Assembly (NCBI RefSeq): GCF_034190915.1
Contig: NW_026947499.1
Span: 6,229,243-6,293,242, forward strand
DNA from: Cavia porcellus
Taxonomy: Eukaryota > Chordata > Mammalia > Rodentia > Caviidae
Direction of reading: 5' to 3'
DNA: 64,000 nucleotides
Shown: one piece after another, positions 52,663 to 63,708 of the stretch
Layout: each line of letters opens with the position of its first letter
How positions within the stretch are numbered: the first letter of the stretch is position 1
The notes under the pieces: generated by a model
What the model saw: the letters and a program-made list of their open reading frames with translations, nothing else
Told to the model about the DNA's origin: nothing
Databases searched by the model: none
Made by a program: the position numbers and the translations under genes

Positions 52663-53463
52663 CTGTCCCTTGCTAGTTTTGAGAAATCTTTCTTTTCCGG
52701 GTTGCTAACTGCAAGCCTGTCTTCACTATCTGAGGTCCTGCCCTCACACTGGCCTGATCTGCTTTGAAGATTTGCAGGGAGTCCTTGTTCCCCTGGATAG
52801 CTGCGTGACTCTGCTGCATGGGCTCCTTTTCTTTTCTGTGATGCACTTTCATGAACTGCTTAAGCTCGTCTATTTTCTTTTTTATGTCTAACGTTGCCCA
52901 GCATGGCGTATATTTTGGTAATCTCTGTAGTTATCTGAGAGATTGTTTCTGATTTCATCTTTCCAGAGCCTTCTTCAATTGCTTTGTTGTCTGCACTTCA
53001 GAGAGACCCGGCGGGGGCTTTCAGACCGTCCCCTCACTGCCCCTGGGTTTGCCTTTGGTGACCTGGATGTCTGGGCCTGCATTTTGCTTGTGTCTTCTTA
53101 TTGTATTTTCTCTTTTTAGTTTAATTGCTGGGGCGATGTTTGTAAGTGCCTGGGGTGGGCTGCTTTATTGGTAGAATGTAATGCTCTTAGGTGATGACGA
53201 TTTCTCCTAGGTGTCTTCCAGGTGTAGCTGGTTTTGGAGTTTTGAGTCTGTTGGAGGATCCGACCTCTTCAGTTTGTTGGAGATGAGTTGTTGTTGCTCG
53301 TTTGGCCCAGTCCCTGGTTCTTTGGCTGTGCCACAGTATTTTCTGTGACCCTTAGTCAATCTCACTCATGGAGTATCAGGACCAACAGCTGTTTAGAACA
53401 GTTATGTCAGTTTTGGCTACAGTGGTACCAACAGAGCTTATAAAATAACAAGCTGGCCTTTGA

Positions 53464-53563
53464 GGGGCTGGGGATTTAGCTCAGTGGCGTAAGCGCCTGC
53501 CTGGCAAGCACAAAGCTGTGAGTTCAATCCCTGGTACTGCCAAAATAAATAAATAAATAAACA
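53464..53563 (+). mobile_element. ID-type SINE
   Basis: GGGGCTGGGGATTTAGCTCA head, GTTCAATCCCTGGTACTG end, AATAAATAAATA tail. Confidence 0.9.
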
Positions 53564-53569
53564 AGCTGA

Positions 53570-54960
53570 GCTAACCCTTAATTTGTAACTTTTAACCCTG
53601 TGAAATAGATTTGTGATTGTATAGCAAGACATAAGATAAACCAGATAATTATAAGCAATATCTAAGTCCATAATGTGTCAATTTTGTCCTTGGGGTTAAA
53701 ATTTAAAATGGATTAAGGAGAAAATAGAGAAGTGGGAAAAAGAAAGGTATTATAAGTAAGGCTGGGGACAAAGATGGGTCCCACCGACTTGGGGAAACTG
53801 GTGCAGACGGCTGAAGGGAAGAGATAAAGGGGGGACAGAGCAGAACCACACCGTGCGGGGAGCCACTTTCACACTCATATAGACAGAAAGAGAAAAAAGA
53901 AATGAAAAACAATCAACAATGAAAAGCAAATGGTCCACTTCCAGGATTGTCTCATTTCTAGTAGACCGACAGAGGCGGAGTCCCAGATCCTGCCGACGGA
54001 TCCCAGCAGGCCAGCGGTCGCTGCGTGGTGGAGTGCTGGGTAATCCCAGCGGGCTGCCAGAGACCAGGCTCATCGAGCGCGCTGCAGTCCAAGCAGTTTC
54101 CACAGCTCTGCGCCCAGCCAGGGGCCGCAAGAGGAAGCCGGCAGCAGCTCTGGTTCCGGGCTGATCCGGCCCATCTCCAAACTGGCTCTGGCCAGTTGCT
54201 CTCTCTCCTAGGAGGACTGAGTCCTCTGCACTTCGCCAGCCAGTGCTGGAGTCCACCGCTCCTCTCCTTCACTGCTGTGTGTCTCTGCAGAGGCCTCGGG
54301 GGTCGCCGGCCATCACTGTGACCGTGACTGTGAGTGCCCAGGTTCAAATTGCTCCTGTCATGCAGTGCGCCCGGCTCAGGGGGAGCCGCCTTCTTTGTTG
54401 AGGGTTTCTTTTCACACTCTGTGGGCTCCAGTTTGCACTTCAGATCCTCCCTGGGTCTGGGAACCCACTTCCCTCCTCTTGTCTTCCTCATGCCGCTCTG
54501 TACCAGCCTCTGGTCAGTGCCTCAGACAGGCTTGTTCTCTGCTGCCTACTGTTCCACCACCTTCCCGTCTTCTACCCCTAACTTTTCAAATACACTTTCG
54601 GCCTGGTTTTGGCCCATCGCATCCAATTCTTTATTGGAGGCAAGAAGGACCTGGAGTACTTTTAATTGGTGAGCTATTTCTAAAGGATTTACCCAGTAAC
54701 ATTTTTGGAGTAGCCAGCCCAGAGAATAAAGCTCGGGTACTGAGGAGGCAAGGAAAGGCCGAGTGGGTGTGCTTTGTGTTTCTCTCCGGAGTGTCACAAG
54801 GCTTTCTCTCTCCTGTCCTTCACTCCCCAGGCAGGGAATGCAGGGGTCTTGGAAAGTGTGCAGGGAGCTGTCTGCTGCTTTTCTAGCTGTGGGGAATGGC
54901 AGAAGGCAATGCAGACTTTTGTTTTTTATTCTAGCTGCTTTTTGCATTCACTCCGCAGGT
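53570..54960. other. Unassigned GC-rich segment between L1 and retroviral remains
   Basis: No recognised gene. The minus strand has open frames of 177 and 133 codons without identifiable domains. This may be L1 5' leader or retroviral LTR/3' sequence. A minus-strand AATAAA lies near 54916-54921. Confidence 0.35.
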
Positions 54961-54970
54961 CTGTCCATTT

Positions 54971-55368
54971 GCACCAGGGCACGGGGGGACTCTCTTTCCC
55001 ACTCACCAGCCCTGCCTTGGGGTAAGGCAGTTATTGATGCAGGTTTTCAAAAGGCAGCATAGAAGGCGATGACACGGCATGTTACGTTGGCTACACCTGG
55101 CTCGTCATCTGTTGCTAGGCAGAATTTACTGTCTGGAAGCTAACTGGGGCTCCCGTCCCATGTGTAACAGTCACTGTCTGAGGCGGGGCCGAGCTATCCT
55201 GAAAGTGATGCCTCTGGAAACCTGAAAGTGAGCAAAACAGAATAAACCGCACTGTCTGCCTGACATCCACATACCCTGCAGCTGGCGTTTGGAATGTTAA
55301 GCTTTCTTAAACTTTGTAGCTTTCTAAAGATGGGACCAGGCTATGTTTTCCAGCCTGTCCTTGACTAG
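54971..55368 (-). repeat. LTR-like direct repeat, copy 1
   Basis: Two blocks (54971-55130 and 55284-55368) match 62092-62250 and 62265-62346 in the same order and orientation at high identity by eye. Copy 1 has about 150 bp between the blocks that copy 2 lacks. Flanking the minus-strand retroviral genes, they look like remains of paired LTRs; this would be the 3' one. The usual TG...CA ends were not found, so the call is tentative. Confidence 0.55.
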
Positions 55369-56660
55369 TGTTAGAAATATGTCAGCATTAGAAATACAAG
55401 GTTTAAAATTTCCTTTCCATTTCAAATTGTCTCTACATTCCCGTCCACCTTTTTTTTTTGTTTGTTTGTTTCTCACAGGGAAAATTCATTTTCCCCCGTT
55501 TCACGAAGCTGATGGGGGAAGCAGCCTGTAAGAGAAACTGCTGATGTGTGGCTTTAAATAGTTCAGACAGAAATTGGGTCAGAAACTGATTTACACAGAG
55601 GCCTAAAAGAAGACCTGACCCTGTCGGCTTAAATAAAGCTGCTGCCCAGGAAGGCAGAGCATCCTATCCCGCCCGCAGAGAGCCGCTCCAGAGGCTTCTG
55701 GTGCTGAGGGGAGTGTCCTCTCTCTATCCTGACTTGTTGGCATGGTAACAGCATCATTCTGCCTGCCGGGAAAAGGCAGGTCCTCCCTTCGGGGCTGTCA
55801 GGGGGTCTAGGGCCCTTCTGTTTCAGAGGGCAGCTGCAGCCAACCGTCTGCCTGGTCGTGTAGAGGCTTGTATGCTGGCAGCGTCTCCCGCTGCCCACTG
55901 TGAATACTGCTGGTGGCCTGCACCCACGCTGCATCCTGAGGCTTCAGCTCCCTGCCACTGCTGTGCCCACTGGAATGAGCAAATAACAGGGTCACACTTT
56001 GGGGTGACTGGTGGGTGTGTGTAGGGCTTCGCTGGCCTGAGTGAACGGAGAGGTCAGGGGCCAGAAAAGTGCTCAGAGGCTGGGGTAGCCCTGTTACACA
56101 CTGGCGAACCCCATCGGAGCAAACAAACTTCCCTGGGGAGCCACTAGGGAACCTGAAGTGACAGCCCGCAGAGACATTTGGGCCTTTGGAGGAGCCTGAG
56201 AAGCAGGAGGTGTTTCCCCTGCTGCCCTGGGGAGGGCGGAGGAGGTGATCAGGCACCCGTGGAGTAACCTTCCGGGTTAGGCCTAGGCCTAGGGCTCGGT
56301 AGGGGAGGACTGAATAGGAGCCAGCAGTCATTACCCCGCTGTGGGTTTACAGCTGGGAGGACCTGAAGGGACCTCTGACCAGGCATAGGAGGGCAGGAGC
56401 CGGAGGCCCAGGCTGATGGGTCACGGGCGGGCGCAGGCCTGTGGGACAGCAGAGGTCTTGGGGAAGGAACCATGCAGGGTGGGGCGATGGGGGCGCCCAG
56501 GCCTTGAGATTTTTAAAACAGCTGTGGGTTTGTCCTGGCCCACCATCTGGGGACCTGACGACCAGGCTCGATGGGGAGGATCTGGAGTAGAGTACATAAG
56601 GGGTTATGGGTTCCCCGTAGACAGGTCAGACTAGAGGGGAGCTGAGCCACAAGACTGTCT

Positions 56661-56770
56661 TTGTTTTGTTTTGTTTTTGTCTTTTTCTTTTTTATCGGTA
56701 CCAGGGATCAAATTCTCGACTACACACTGGCAAGGCAAGCGCTTATGCCGCTGAGCTAAATCCTCAGCCC
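56661..56770 (-). mobile_element. ID-type SINE in the retroviral remnant
   Basis: Antisense TTTTATCGGTACCAGGGATC ... GCTGAGCTAAATCCTCAGCCCC. Confidence 0.88.
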
Positions 56771-57124
56771 CCCATGAGACCGTTTTCAGTGCCCCGCCCC
56801 CCATGCCACAGTCCCATCTTGGACAGAACACAGAAAAGGGGGTTTACGGGACTTTTTGGTTTGCTGCCATCTGGACAGACATTATTAGAGCGATATTCTG
56901 GTTTCCAATTTAATCCTCCCTGTCCCGAGGGGTAGTGATGGTTCCCCAATTTGGGGGTGAGGCTGCACTGGGCGTGCATCAAACAACGGTGTGTGCTTTG
57001 GGCTGGAAAGGTTTATGGTGGAACCTAAAACAGAAATTGGAGTCCAAAATTCGCACTGTCCTGAGTTACAGTTGTAATTCCTAGTTGTTTAGGCACGTAG
57101 CCACAGGCGAACGATTTTTAATAT

Positions 57125-57228
57125 GTAGTTTTTTTTGTCTTTTTGGGGACAACGTCTTGCCATGCAGCTCAGGCTGGCTTTGAGCTCACTTTGTAACCCA
57201 GGCTGGTCTCGAACTCACAAGGAGAGTC
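57125..57228 (-). mobile_element. B1-type SINE fragment in the retroviral remnant
   Basis: TTTTTGGGGACAACGTCTTG ... GGCTGGTCTCGAACTCACAA. Confidence 0.8.
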
Positions 57229-57525
57229 ATTTTAAACAACCGAGGTTACTGAGACCAGTGCCTACAGCAAGATAGAAAAGAACACAAGCAGCCTTTCCCG
57301 GCACTCGCCAGTCCTCTGGGACGCGGTCCAGGCTGCAGGAGCAAACATCAAGACTGGCTGGAGGAAAAAGACCAAGAACTCAACAGCAAAGCCGAGCATC
57401 AGGGCGCAGGTGTTCAGGGCGCAGGGTCTGCTCAGGGGTCAGCTGTGCACTGATGTCAGCCTCCCGGGGTGCTGGGAGTGCTTTGGGAGGGCTTTGGGTG
57501 TGTTCGCTCTTCCAGAGGGCTGACT

Positions 57526-57608
57526 CGGGGCTGGGGACTTAGCGCTGCAGCATAAGCACCTGCCTGGTAAGCACGAGGTTGTGAGTTCAGTCCCAGGTAC
57601 CAAAAAGG
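57526..57608 (+). mobile_element. ID-type SINE in the retroviral remnant
   Basis: GGGGCTGGGGACTTAGCGCT head, GTTCAGTCCCAGGTACC end. Confidence 0.8.
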
Positions 57609-57679
57609 AAGAAACAACAAACCCAAGAGGGTGGACTTGTGGGCTAGGCCTTCCAACAATCATCAGAATGGGCCTTCTT

Positions 57680-57845
57680 GAGCCCAGCGAGGTGGCACAT
57701 TCCTGTAATCCTAGAACTCGGGAGGCTGAGGCAGGAGGATCATTGCAAGTTCAATCCCAGTCTGGGCCACAAAGTGAGCCCAAAGCCACTTTGCCATGCT
57801 TGAACCACATAGCAAAACCCTGTCTCAAAAAGACAAAAAACAAAA
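57680..57845 (+). mobile_element. B1-type SINE in the retroviral remnant
   Basis: AGCCCAGCGAGGTGGCACAT ... AACCCTGTCTCAAAAAGACA. Confidence 0.88.
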
Positions 57846-58241
57846 AGATGGGTCTTCTTGATCCCTGAGTGATGCACCCGTCTCTGCCATTTCTACTGCT
57901 TGGGACAGTCACATAATGGGCTTGTGGGCCCCTACCTAGGAGATAACGGGCCCTTTGTCTAGTCTTTAGCCACATCCTGTCCCCTGAGTTATGGGTGTGA
58001 GCGGGTGGTCAGTGGGAAGAGGAGCTCTTCCTGTTTCCTTTCTGTGCCTCCCCCACTGAACAAGCTGTTCCCAGGGGGCGGTATTCCCCAGCTGACGCAG
58101 GTCTCCACACAGACCCTTTATCAAGGCTGGCACCTTCCAAGCAGGACTTCAGAAGGGGCCCAGATGCTGGCTGACTCTGGAGACCCAGGGGTGGCAAATC
58201 CAGTCTCTTGATGACAGTCAGTACCGTCTTAGTGGTTTGGC

Positions 58242-58442
58242 TCATTCACTCTGCCCCGCCAGAGCTCTGCGGCCTGTAGCCAATATGAAGGTTCCACTGG
58301 ATTTCGGTTCTTTTGCCAGCATCTGGGTCACCTCTGCTACAAATGGTGGCCCACTGTCACTGCCGGTAGTCGGAGGAGCCCATATCTCGGGATAACTGCC
58401 CTCAGTAACACCCTGCAGATCAGGAGCTTCCGGCCCTGGCAT
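58242..58442 (-). pseudogene. Retroviral integrase core fragment
   Basis: TGSDSGPPFVAEVTQMLAKE corresponds to the SDNGPAF-type segment around the second acidic residue of the integrase DDE core. It lies downstream of RNase H on the same strand. Truncated on both sides. Confidence 0.7.
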
Positions 58443-58936
58443 AAGTACAGGCGAGACCCCTAAGCACTGGTCTCCCTGGTGTGGCTCAGTGTGGCAAAGT
58501 CTCCCTGCGGGTGCTCAGAGGACAGTCCTGTGCGTGGAGGCCTCAGGCTCTGCACAGGTTTGGCAGCTTTGGCTGACAGCTGCACAGATGGACCTCAGTC
58601 TTGGGCTGTAACGAGGCTGGGCCCGGCAGGCTCGGCCCTGGGTGACGTCAAGATGTCGTTTTACCCAGCAGAAGGCTGACTCCTTCGCTATGGTCATTTA
58701 GTCCCCTCGCAGAGCCCAGACTCCATGTGGATCTACAGTTTTCCTATTGTGCCCATTTTATTTCTAAACTAAAAAGTGTAATTGAGGCGGCTTTGGTGCA
58801 GGCTGAGAATGGTTTTGGGGTATCTGACATTGCGCCTCTAAGTTTTGAACCGAATCATTGTCTCCCTGTGTTGGGCCTTCAGTGGCCAGCTTGGCAGTCT
58901 CCTCTGCCTTTTGGTCTCCAAGGACGATGGTGTCTT

Positions 58937-59564
58937 TTACCTTTTGAGGTCCCCTGTGGTGCATGACAGCCTCCTCTTTGGGTTTCCGTGTAACAGCCAG
59001 AAGCTGCAAGAGTGATCCCTGTTCTTCATTTGCTTTTGTTCAGCTGTCAGAAGGCTGTGCTCCCAGTGCAGCGTCCAGTGAACATGAATTGTGGCGAATG
59101 CGTACCTGGGATCGTGGCCTTTCTGTCTCTTGCCCCATCGAGGGCTCGTATGAGTGCCCAGAGTTCGGCTTGCACAGCAGGCCAGCCCATGGGTCATTGT
59201 AAGGCAGTCCAGGCCTGGCCGGCCGAGCTCTGGGGCGGCTGGGTTCAGAGCGCTCACTGGAAAGTGAGCCAGGGGTTTCTGGTGAGCAGTCCCTGATGCT
59301 GGGCGTCGCAGCTGTTTGACAGCCACCAGCATCCTCTCCTGTTGAGCTCAAGAACATCGGGTTCTGTCCAAAAGTCAGCTGACCAAGAAGGGGGCAGCAG
59401 CCAGCACCCACAAACAAGGAGGCCGTCCTTTTCACCCCGAGTCTGGGGTCTGGATCAGGTAAGTGTCGCCTTCCCAGGGCCCACCACCAGTGTTGGGGCT
59501 CCTGAAGCAATCCGATGCTTTTCCCGTAAACAGGCTGCGAGGACGAGTCACCGGGGATTCCCAA
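58937..59564 (-). pseudogene. Retroviral connection / RNase H fragment
   Basis: Two overlapping frames carry LTFGQNP, then RYAFATIHVHWTLHW and LLTAEQKQMKNRD, diagnostic of the gammaretroviral RNase H domain. A frameshift separates the halves. Confidence 0.8.
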
Positions 59565-59930
59565 GGCCGGCCGAGGCCACAGCCCTTCCTACCTGCTTGG
59601 AGGCTTCGGTTTCTTCCGAAGTCCACTTCATTACTGCCCTGGCTGCAGAGGGTGACTTTAGCGTGTTGTAGAGTGACCTTGTCTTTTCAGCAAATCCCGG
59701 TATCCTTATCCTGCAAACTCGCCTGCTCCAAGGTGTTCTTTAAGTTCCCTTCTGCAATCAGGCAACGGGATGGAGCAAGAAACTCCTTTCCTCTGGAGCC
59801 TCCTGACCCGGCTCCAGAGTCAAACCACGCTGCCCGGCTGTTTACACAGGAGCCTTCCCCAGGAACCCTTACAGCTGGCGGCCAGCAGGGGGCGGAGGAG
59901 ACCCTTAGTTCCCACCCAGCAGTTCTGCAC

Positions 59931-60218
59931 TTAGACCCTGGTCTGCGTCCCGCAGGACCACACAGTTAGGTTTCCCACGGGGAACCTGCCTTCCCCACAC
60001 AGCGTGGGAGAACTCGTAAAGCCCTGTGTAAACGAGTCCACGTACCGTCCCCTTCGCCCCGGGGAGGGTCCTCCCATGCAGAGGCAGACAGAGGCTCGCC
60101 AGTGGGGGCCACGCACAGATGGAAGCGTCTCCCCAGGCCAGGAGGGTGAGCCAGGCAGCGCCGGGGGAGCAGTCCCGGGGAGCGTGTGGGTTCGCGGTCG
60201 CGATGACGAGCCAGGCAT
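59931..60218 (-). pseudogene. Retroviral reverse transcriptase fragment
   Basis: Contains QGFTSSPTLCGEG, matching the conserved Q-G-F-x-x-S-P-T-L-F motif of retroviral reverse transcriptase in a short, frameshifted context. The catalytic YVDD region is not intact. Confidence 0.65.
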
Positions 60219-60914
60219 TCTGCACTAGCTGATAATCACCGTCCTGATTCACTGGGAGCAGAGGCTGGGGTCCTAGTCTCTGTCCGAGTCCAGCCCCCTC
60301 ATGAAAAGAGCACTCTTCAGTGCTGAGAGAGTTCGCTGGCAGACTCCCCAGGGGGGCTGGTGTGTCCTAGGGGTGGAAGTCGGGACCACTGGCCTGGGCT
60401 TTTCTGAGGAAGGGGATGTGATGTTTGCAGCTGAGATCAGTGGAGCTGGTGGTATGATGCAGGCTGCTGGTTCAGTCCCCTCTGGCCACTGGGACATCCT
60501 CAAAGGGGCGTCTGAGATGTGCTGAGCAGAGCAGAGGCTTAGTTCAGGGGACTCTGGGGGGCTGGGCTGAGCTGGGGGCGGTGCAGGCTGTAGAGATGGA
60601 GTGGGGTGGAGATGACAGGGACACAGAGGCTGCGATGTGGGAGGCGGAGATGGCTGAGGCGGAGCTGACGGCTGTGCAGAGGGTGCCAGCAGCGGGGACA
60701 GGGCGGGTGTGGCCCCAGAAGTGCTGGTGACGGGGACAGAGCTGTACAGTCTGGAGGAGTGGCCGGGGGTGGCTCTTTGGTGCCTGCCCCAGAGCCTGCG
60801 TGGCTGCTGGGGGCCGCTTCAGGACGTGGCAGGGATTTGGCAGAGTGCGGTAGTCCCCATAGACGGTGACGAAAAGTCCTCATCAGGACTTTCAGGCAGG
60901 ACAGGATAAGTCTT

Positions 60915-61133
60915 TCAGTCTTCGGGTCTCTGTGTAAGGGATTTGTGCTCTGCTTTTACTACCACAAGGGCTCCCCTCTCCTGGCCAGCACAAGCTGGAA
61001 GCCACAGCGGTGGATTCTGACAGTTCAGCCAGCAATCAACATAGGGGAACTGGTCGGGGCTGTTTTCCCAGGTCTGGTTCCAAACTCGGCTAACGATGTT
61101 TACAGAGTGCCCCCTGGCGGCCAAGCGGGACAA
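60915..61133 (-). pseudogene. Retroviral gag matrix-like fragment
   Basis: A 72-codon piece has the pattern SPDQFPYVDCW...NPPLWL, resembling the PDQ-PY-W...PPPW segment of gammaretroviral matrix. A proline-rich piece follows at 60883-60539, as in gag. Fragmentary. Confidence 0.55.
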
Positions 61134-61326
61134 AGACGTGGCCGTTCAGTGTTGCAAACCATGCAGGGCCTTCTGGCTCCCCGTCTTCTACAAAGCCTTT
61201 CTTGAACGTTTTCCTTACGCACGCCAGAGGTCAGCTTGCTCTGGCTAGCACCCACACTGGCCATCTCTTTATAGTGTGTAGGGTGCCCTTGCATGGAGTC
61301 ACAGCAGACGAAAGATGGGGTGCCTG

Positions 61327-61415
61327 GCCTGGGTGACAGCTCAGTAGCACACATGCCTGCCTGGCAAGTGCAAGGTCCTGGGTTCGATTCCTGATACCAA
61401 AAAACAAACAAAAAA
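61327..61415 (+). mobile_element. ID-type SINE near the gag-like piece
   Basis: GGGTGACAGCTCAGTAGCAC, GGTTCGATTCCTGATACC and an A/C tail. Confidence 0.75.
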
Positions 61416-62091
61416 GCTGGGGTGACTTTCTCAGAGCGAGAAGTCACATGCTTGTTGGCTGTGGCCGTTCCCCTCTCAGGGACACTGGTCTGTCCAGGCA
61501 GTAGTGGCACACATGCTCTCCTGTGCCAGGTCAGTTCCCTGTGCATGGTGGCACAGAGTCAAACCCCCATTCAGCCTACCACATACGAGGTACAGAACCG
61601 CAGAGATCTGACCCCATGGAGCTCCATAGGTCTCCCCAGGGGGGCCTCCCCGGGGCTCAGGGATGGGACTGCCTACTCGGATGCTCCCCACTCTCAATCT
61701 CTGCACTTACCCACAGGTGCTCAGAGGTTAGATGCATTCTGTCCCCAGCCCGTGGGGATGCGTGGCCAGCTGGGGGATGTCCCCGCGGCAGCCCCACCTT
61801 GTCTGTTGGCCGGCCGGCTTCACTGCATTCCTCTTAGGGTCCTATTCGGTCACTGCTGCCACGTGGGCTCTCGCTCCTTGACCAACCTCTGAGTTGATTC
61901 TGAGAAAAGAGCTGGAGGATGTGCCTTCTCATCTGTGATTCAGAGGTCAGTGGGTGCAGGCCTCCAACAATGACCAAAACGGTTAGCACAGTGTCCCCAG
62001 GCAGGCCCCCAATTAAATGCTTTGGAATTCAGATGCAGACCAGACAGAAGACACAGCCCCAGAGGAGCTCTGCAAGGTGTTCAGGCTGATT

Positions 62092-62346
62092 GCACCAGAG
62101 CACCGGGGGACTCTCATTCCCACTCACCAGCCCTGCCTTGGGATAAGGAAGTTACTGATACAGATTTTCAAAAGGCAGCATAGAAGGCGATAACACGGCA
62201 TGTTACGGTTGGCTACACCTTGCTCGTCATCTGTTGCTAGGCAGAATTTACCCTCTGTACATTTGGCATTTGGAATGTTAAGCTTTGTTAGCTTTGTAGC
62301 TTTCTAAAGATGGGCAGCCTGTGTTTTCCAGTCTGTCCCTGACTAG
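62092..62346 (-). repeat. LTR-like direct repeat, copy 2
   Basis: Partner of 54971-55368, about 7.1 kb away, with an internal deletion relative to copy 1. It lies upstream of the gag-like remnant on the minus strand, as a 5' LTR should. No clear primer-binding site was seen beside it. Confidence 0.55.
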
Positions 62347-62939
62347 GTTCCGGTCCCAGGTATTTGGCATGGGCTGCACAAACCTCGCAGACACCTGTGG
62401 CCCACTGCTGTGCCCAACACCGGGGGCCCAGAGGGGAGACAGGAAGAGACAGCTGCTGTAATCGGTGATGCTCTAAACTCACCCGGGTCCCTTAAAGAGA
62501 AAGCCAGGGACAGTTGGGAAATGAGCTCCTGTCCCAGGTGAGAGAGGACTGGACCCCAAGTGCAAGATAGACGGGGCTTCCACCGGGCCGTGCTCTGCAC
62601 AGGAGGCCGCTGATGCACCCACCTTGCAGCCCTGGAGGGTTGGCTGTCCCTGTTCCCAGAGCGCCGTGAGGCCGACCAGGACCTTCATGAGCTAAAGAGG
62701 CCGGGGGAAGCGGCAGGGCCCTGTCCACAGACATTGCTGTCTAATCAGAGGAGCCTGGTTACCCCGAAGGTCCGGGGTGGGCCAATTCAGACTCCACTTC
62801 CTTCCTGGAACCTTGCCTCTGCGTCCATAGCCACAGTTAGCGCCAAAGGATCCTCTGGTCAGAGATCCTCTCCTCTGCCCAGGCATTGGCCACGCCTGTA
62901 AACCAGCGTTGTCCTGGACCTGGTGAGCAAATGGGACAC

Positions 62940-63705
62940 TGGTGACCTGGGGCTGCGGGTCCCGAGGCGGCTTGGTGCACGGGGCAGGAGCTCCCTCCAG
63001 CATGTGGGAAGGCAGCTGGGCTCACAGCAGGCCGCTGAAGCTGCGCCTCTGCCCCCAGGCACCTCTGCTCATCCTGGGCCTCAGTATTAGGAAAGGACAG
63101 AGCTTTAAACATCCACACGGACTCCAGGTCCACCTTCCCCTGGAAGGAAAGGGCCTTGCTGCTGAGTAATCTCTGTAAACCACTCCCACCCCCACCCCCG
63201 CAGGCTCTTCCACATCTGCGGGAGGTAGGCCGCCTTCCTAGGCAGGTCGCAGTCATGCACTGTAGGGGACATCAGAGGGACCTGTCCCAAGTCTCCTTGG
63301 GAAATTGGCTGACAGGGACACCAGAAGGGCAGCCCAACCCCCCAGGGCCCCTAGCTTTATCCCCAGTTCCTGAGGGACCATCAGAATCAGTCTGTACCCT
63401 CCAAGAAGATAAGTGGGCCTTAGCACAAGGAGGAATTGAAGAGACCCTGGTGCCACTTAGGAAACAAATGGGTCCTTCCCCAGGGGACGCAGTGCAAGGC
63501 TGTGGAACCTCCTCCTCTCCAAGGACCTGTACCTGTACGGAGGACAGGGACAGACGGGGGGGGGGCAGTTAGACGCTACCCATATGCACCACTCGGGGCT
63601 TAAACAGATGTGGGTTCTGGTGGCCACCTTTACAGCAGGACTGAAGCTCTCCTACGTGTTTCAGAAAGGCTGCTGGGGTAGTTGGGGTGCTGCTTAAAGA
63701 AATCA
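62940..63705 (+). pseudogene. Second retroviral pol fragment (RNase H to integrase N-terminus), plus strand
   Basis: Opposite in direction to the main retroviral remnant. The plus strand reads a degenerate RNase H (HLPLEGKGLAAE, then VAVMHCRGHQRDLSQVSLGN at about 63250-63310), a pol linker (LQEDKWALAQGG at about 63400-63435), and an integrase zinc-finger-like end (FTAGLKLSYVFQKGCWG at about 63630-63680). Frames shift several times. It is truncated at the HMGB1 retrocopy. Confidence 0.65.
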
Positions 63706-63708
63706 ACC

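Larger units (their letters stand above)
48335..53440 (-). mobile_element. L1 (LINE-1) retrotransposon, antisense, degenerate
   Basis: The minus strand reads as L1 from 5' (right) to 3' (left). An ORF1-like segment lies at 52423-52620 (LDETKNNLRLIGVNEQ). The ORF2 endonuclease is at 51348-51734, with IINIYATNT, IVLGDLNTQLSQKDRSTRQK and EYTLFSA. Further ORF2 pieces are at 49809-50246 and 49202-49618, and the Cys-rich C-terminal region with LLHCWWECRLVQALWK at 48792-49124. A 3'UTR-like AT-rich stretch runs to about 48335. Stops and frameshifts break every part, and three or four ID SINEs have inserted into it, so it is inactive. Whether GC-rich sequence at 53.7-54.9 kb is its 5' region is unclear. 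Confidence 0.85.
55370..62090 (-). mobile_element. Class I (gammaretrovirus-like) endogenous retrovirus, minus strand, decayed
   Basis: Reading the minus strand from right to left I see a gag matrix-like piece, a proline-rich gag piece, reverse transcriptase, RNase H and integrase in the order expected of a gammaretrovirus. All are broken by stops, frameshifts and deletions. Most of capsid, nucleocapsid and protease cannot be seen. Inserted SINEs at 56661-56770, 57125-57230, 57526-57840 and 61327-61415 show that it is old. It cannot encode a working virus. Confidence 0.8.

Noticed and set aside
55807..56331. Possible retroviral envelope on the minus strand
   Set aside because: In the expected position for env, but no diagnostic envelope motif is clear.
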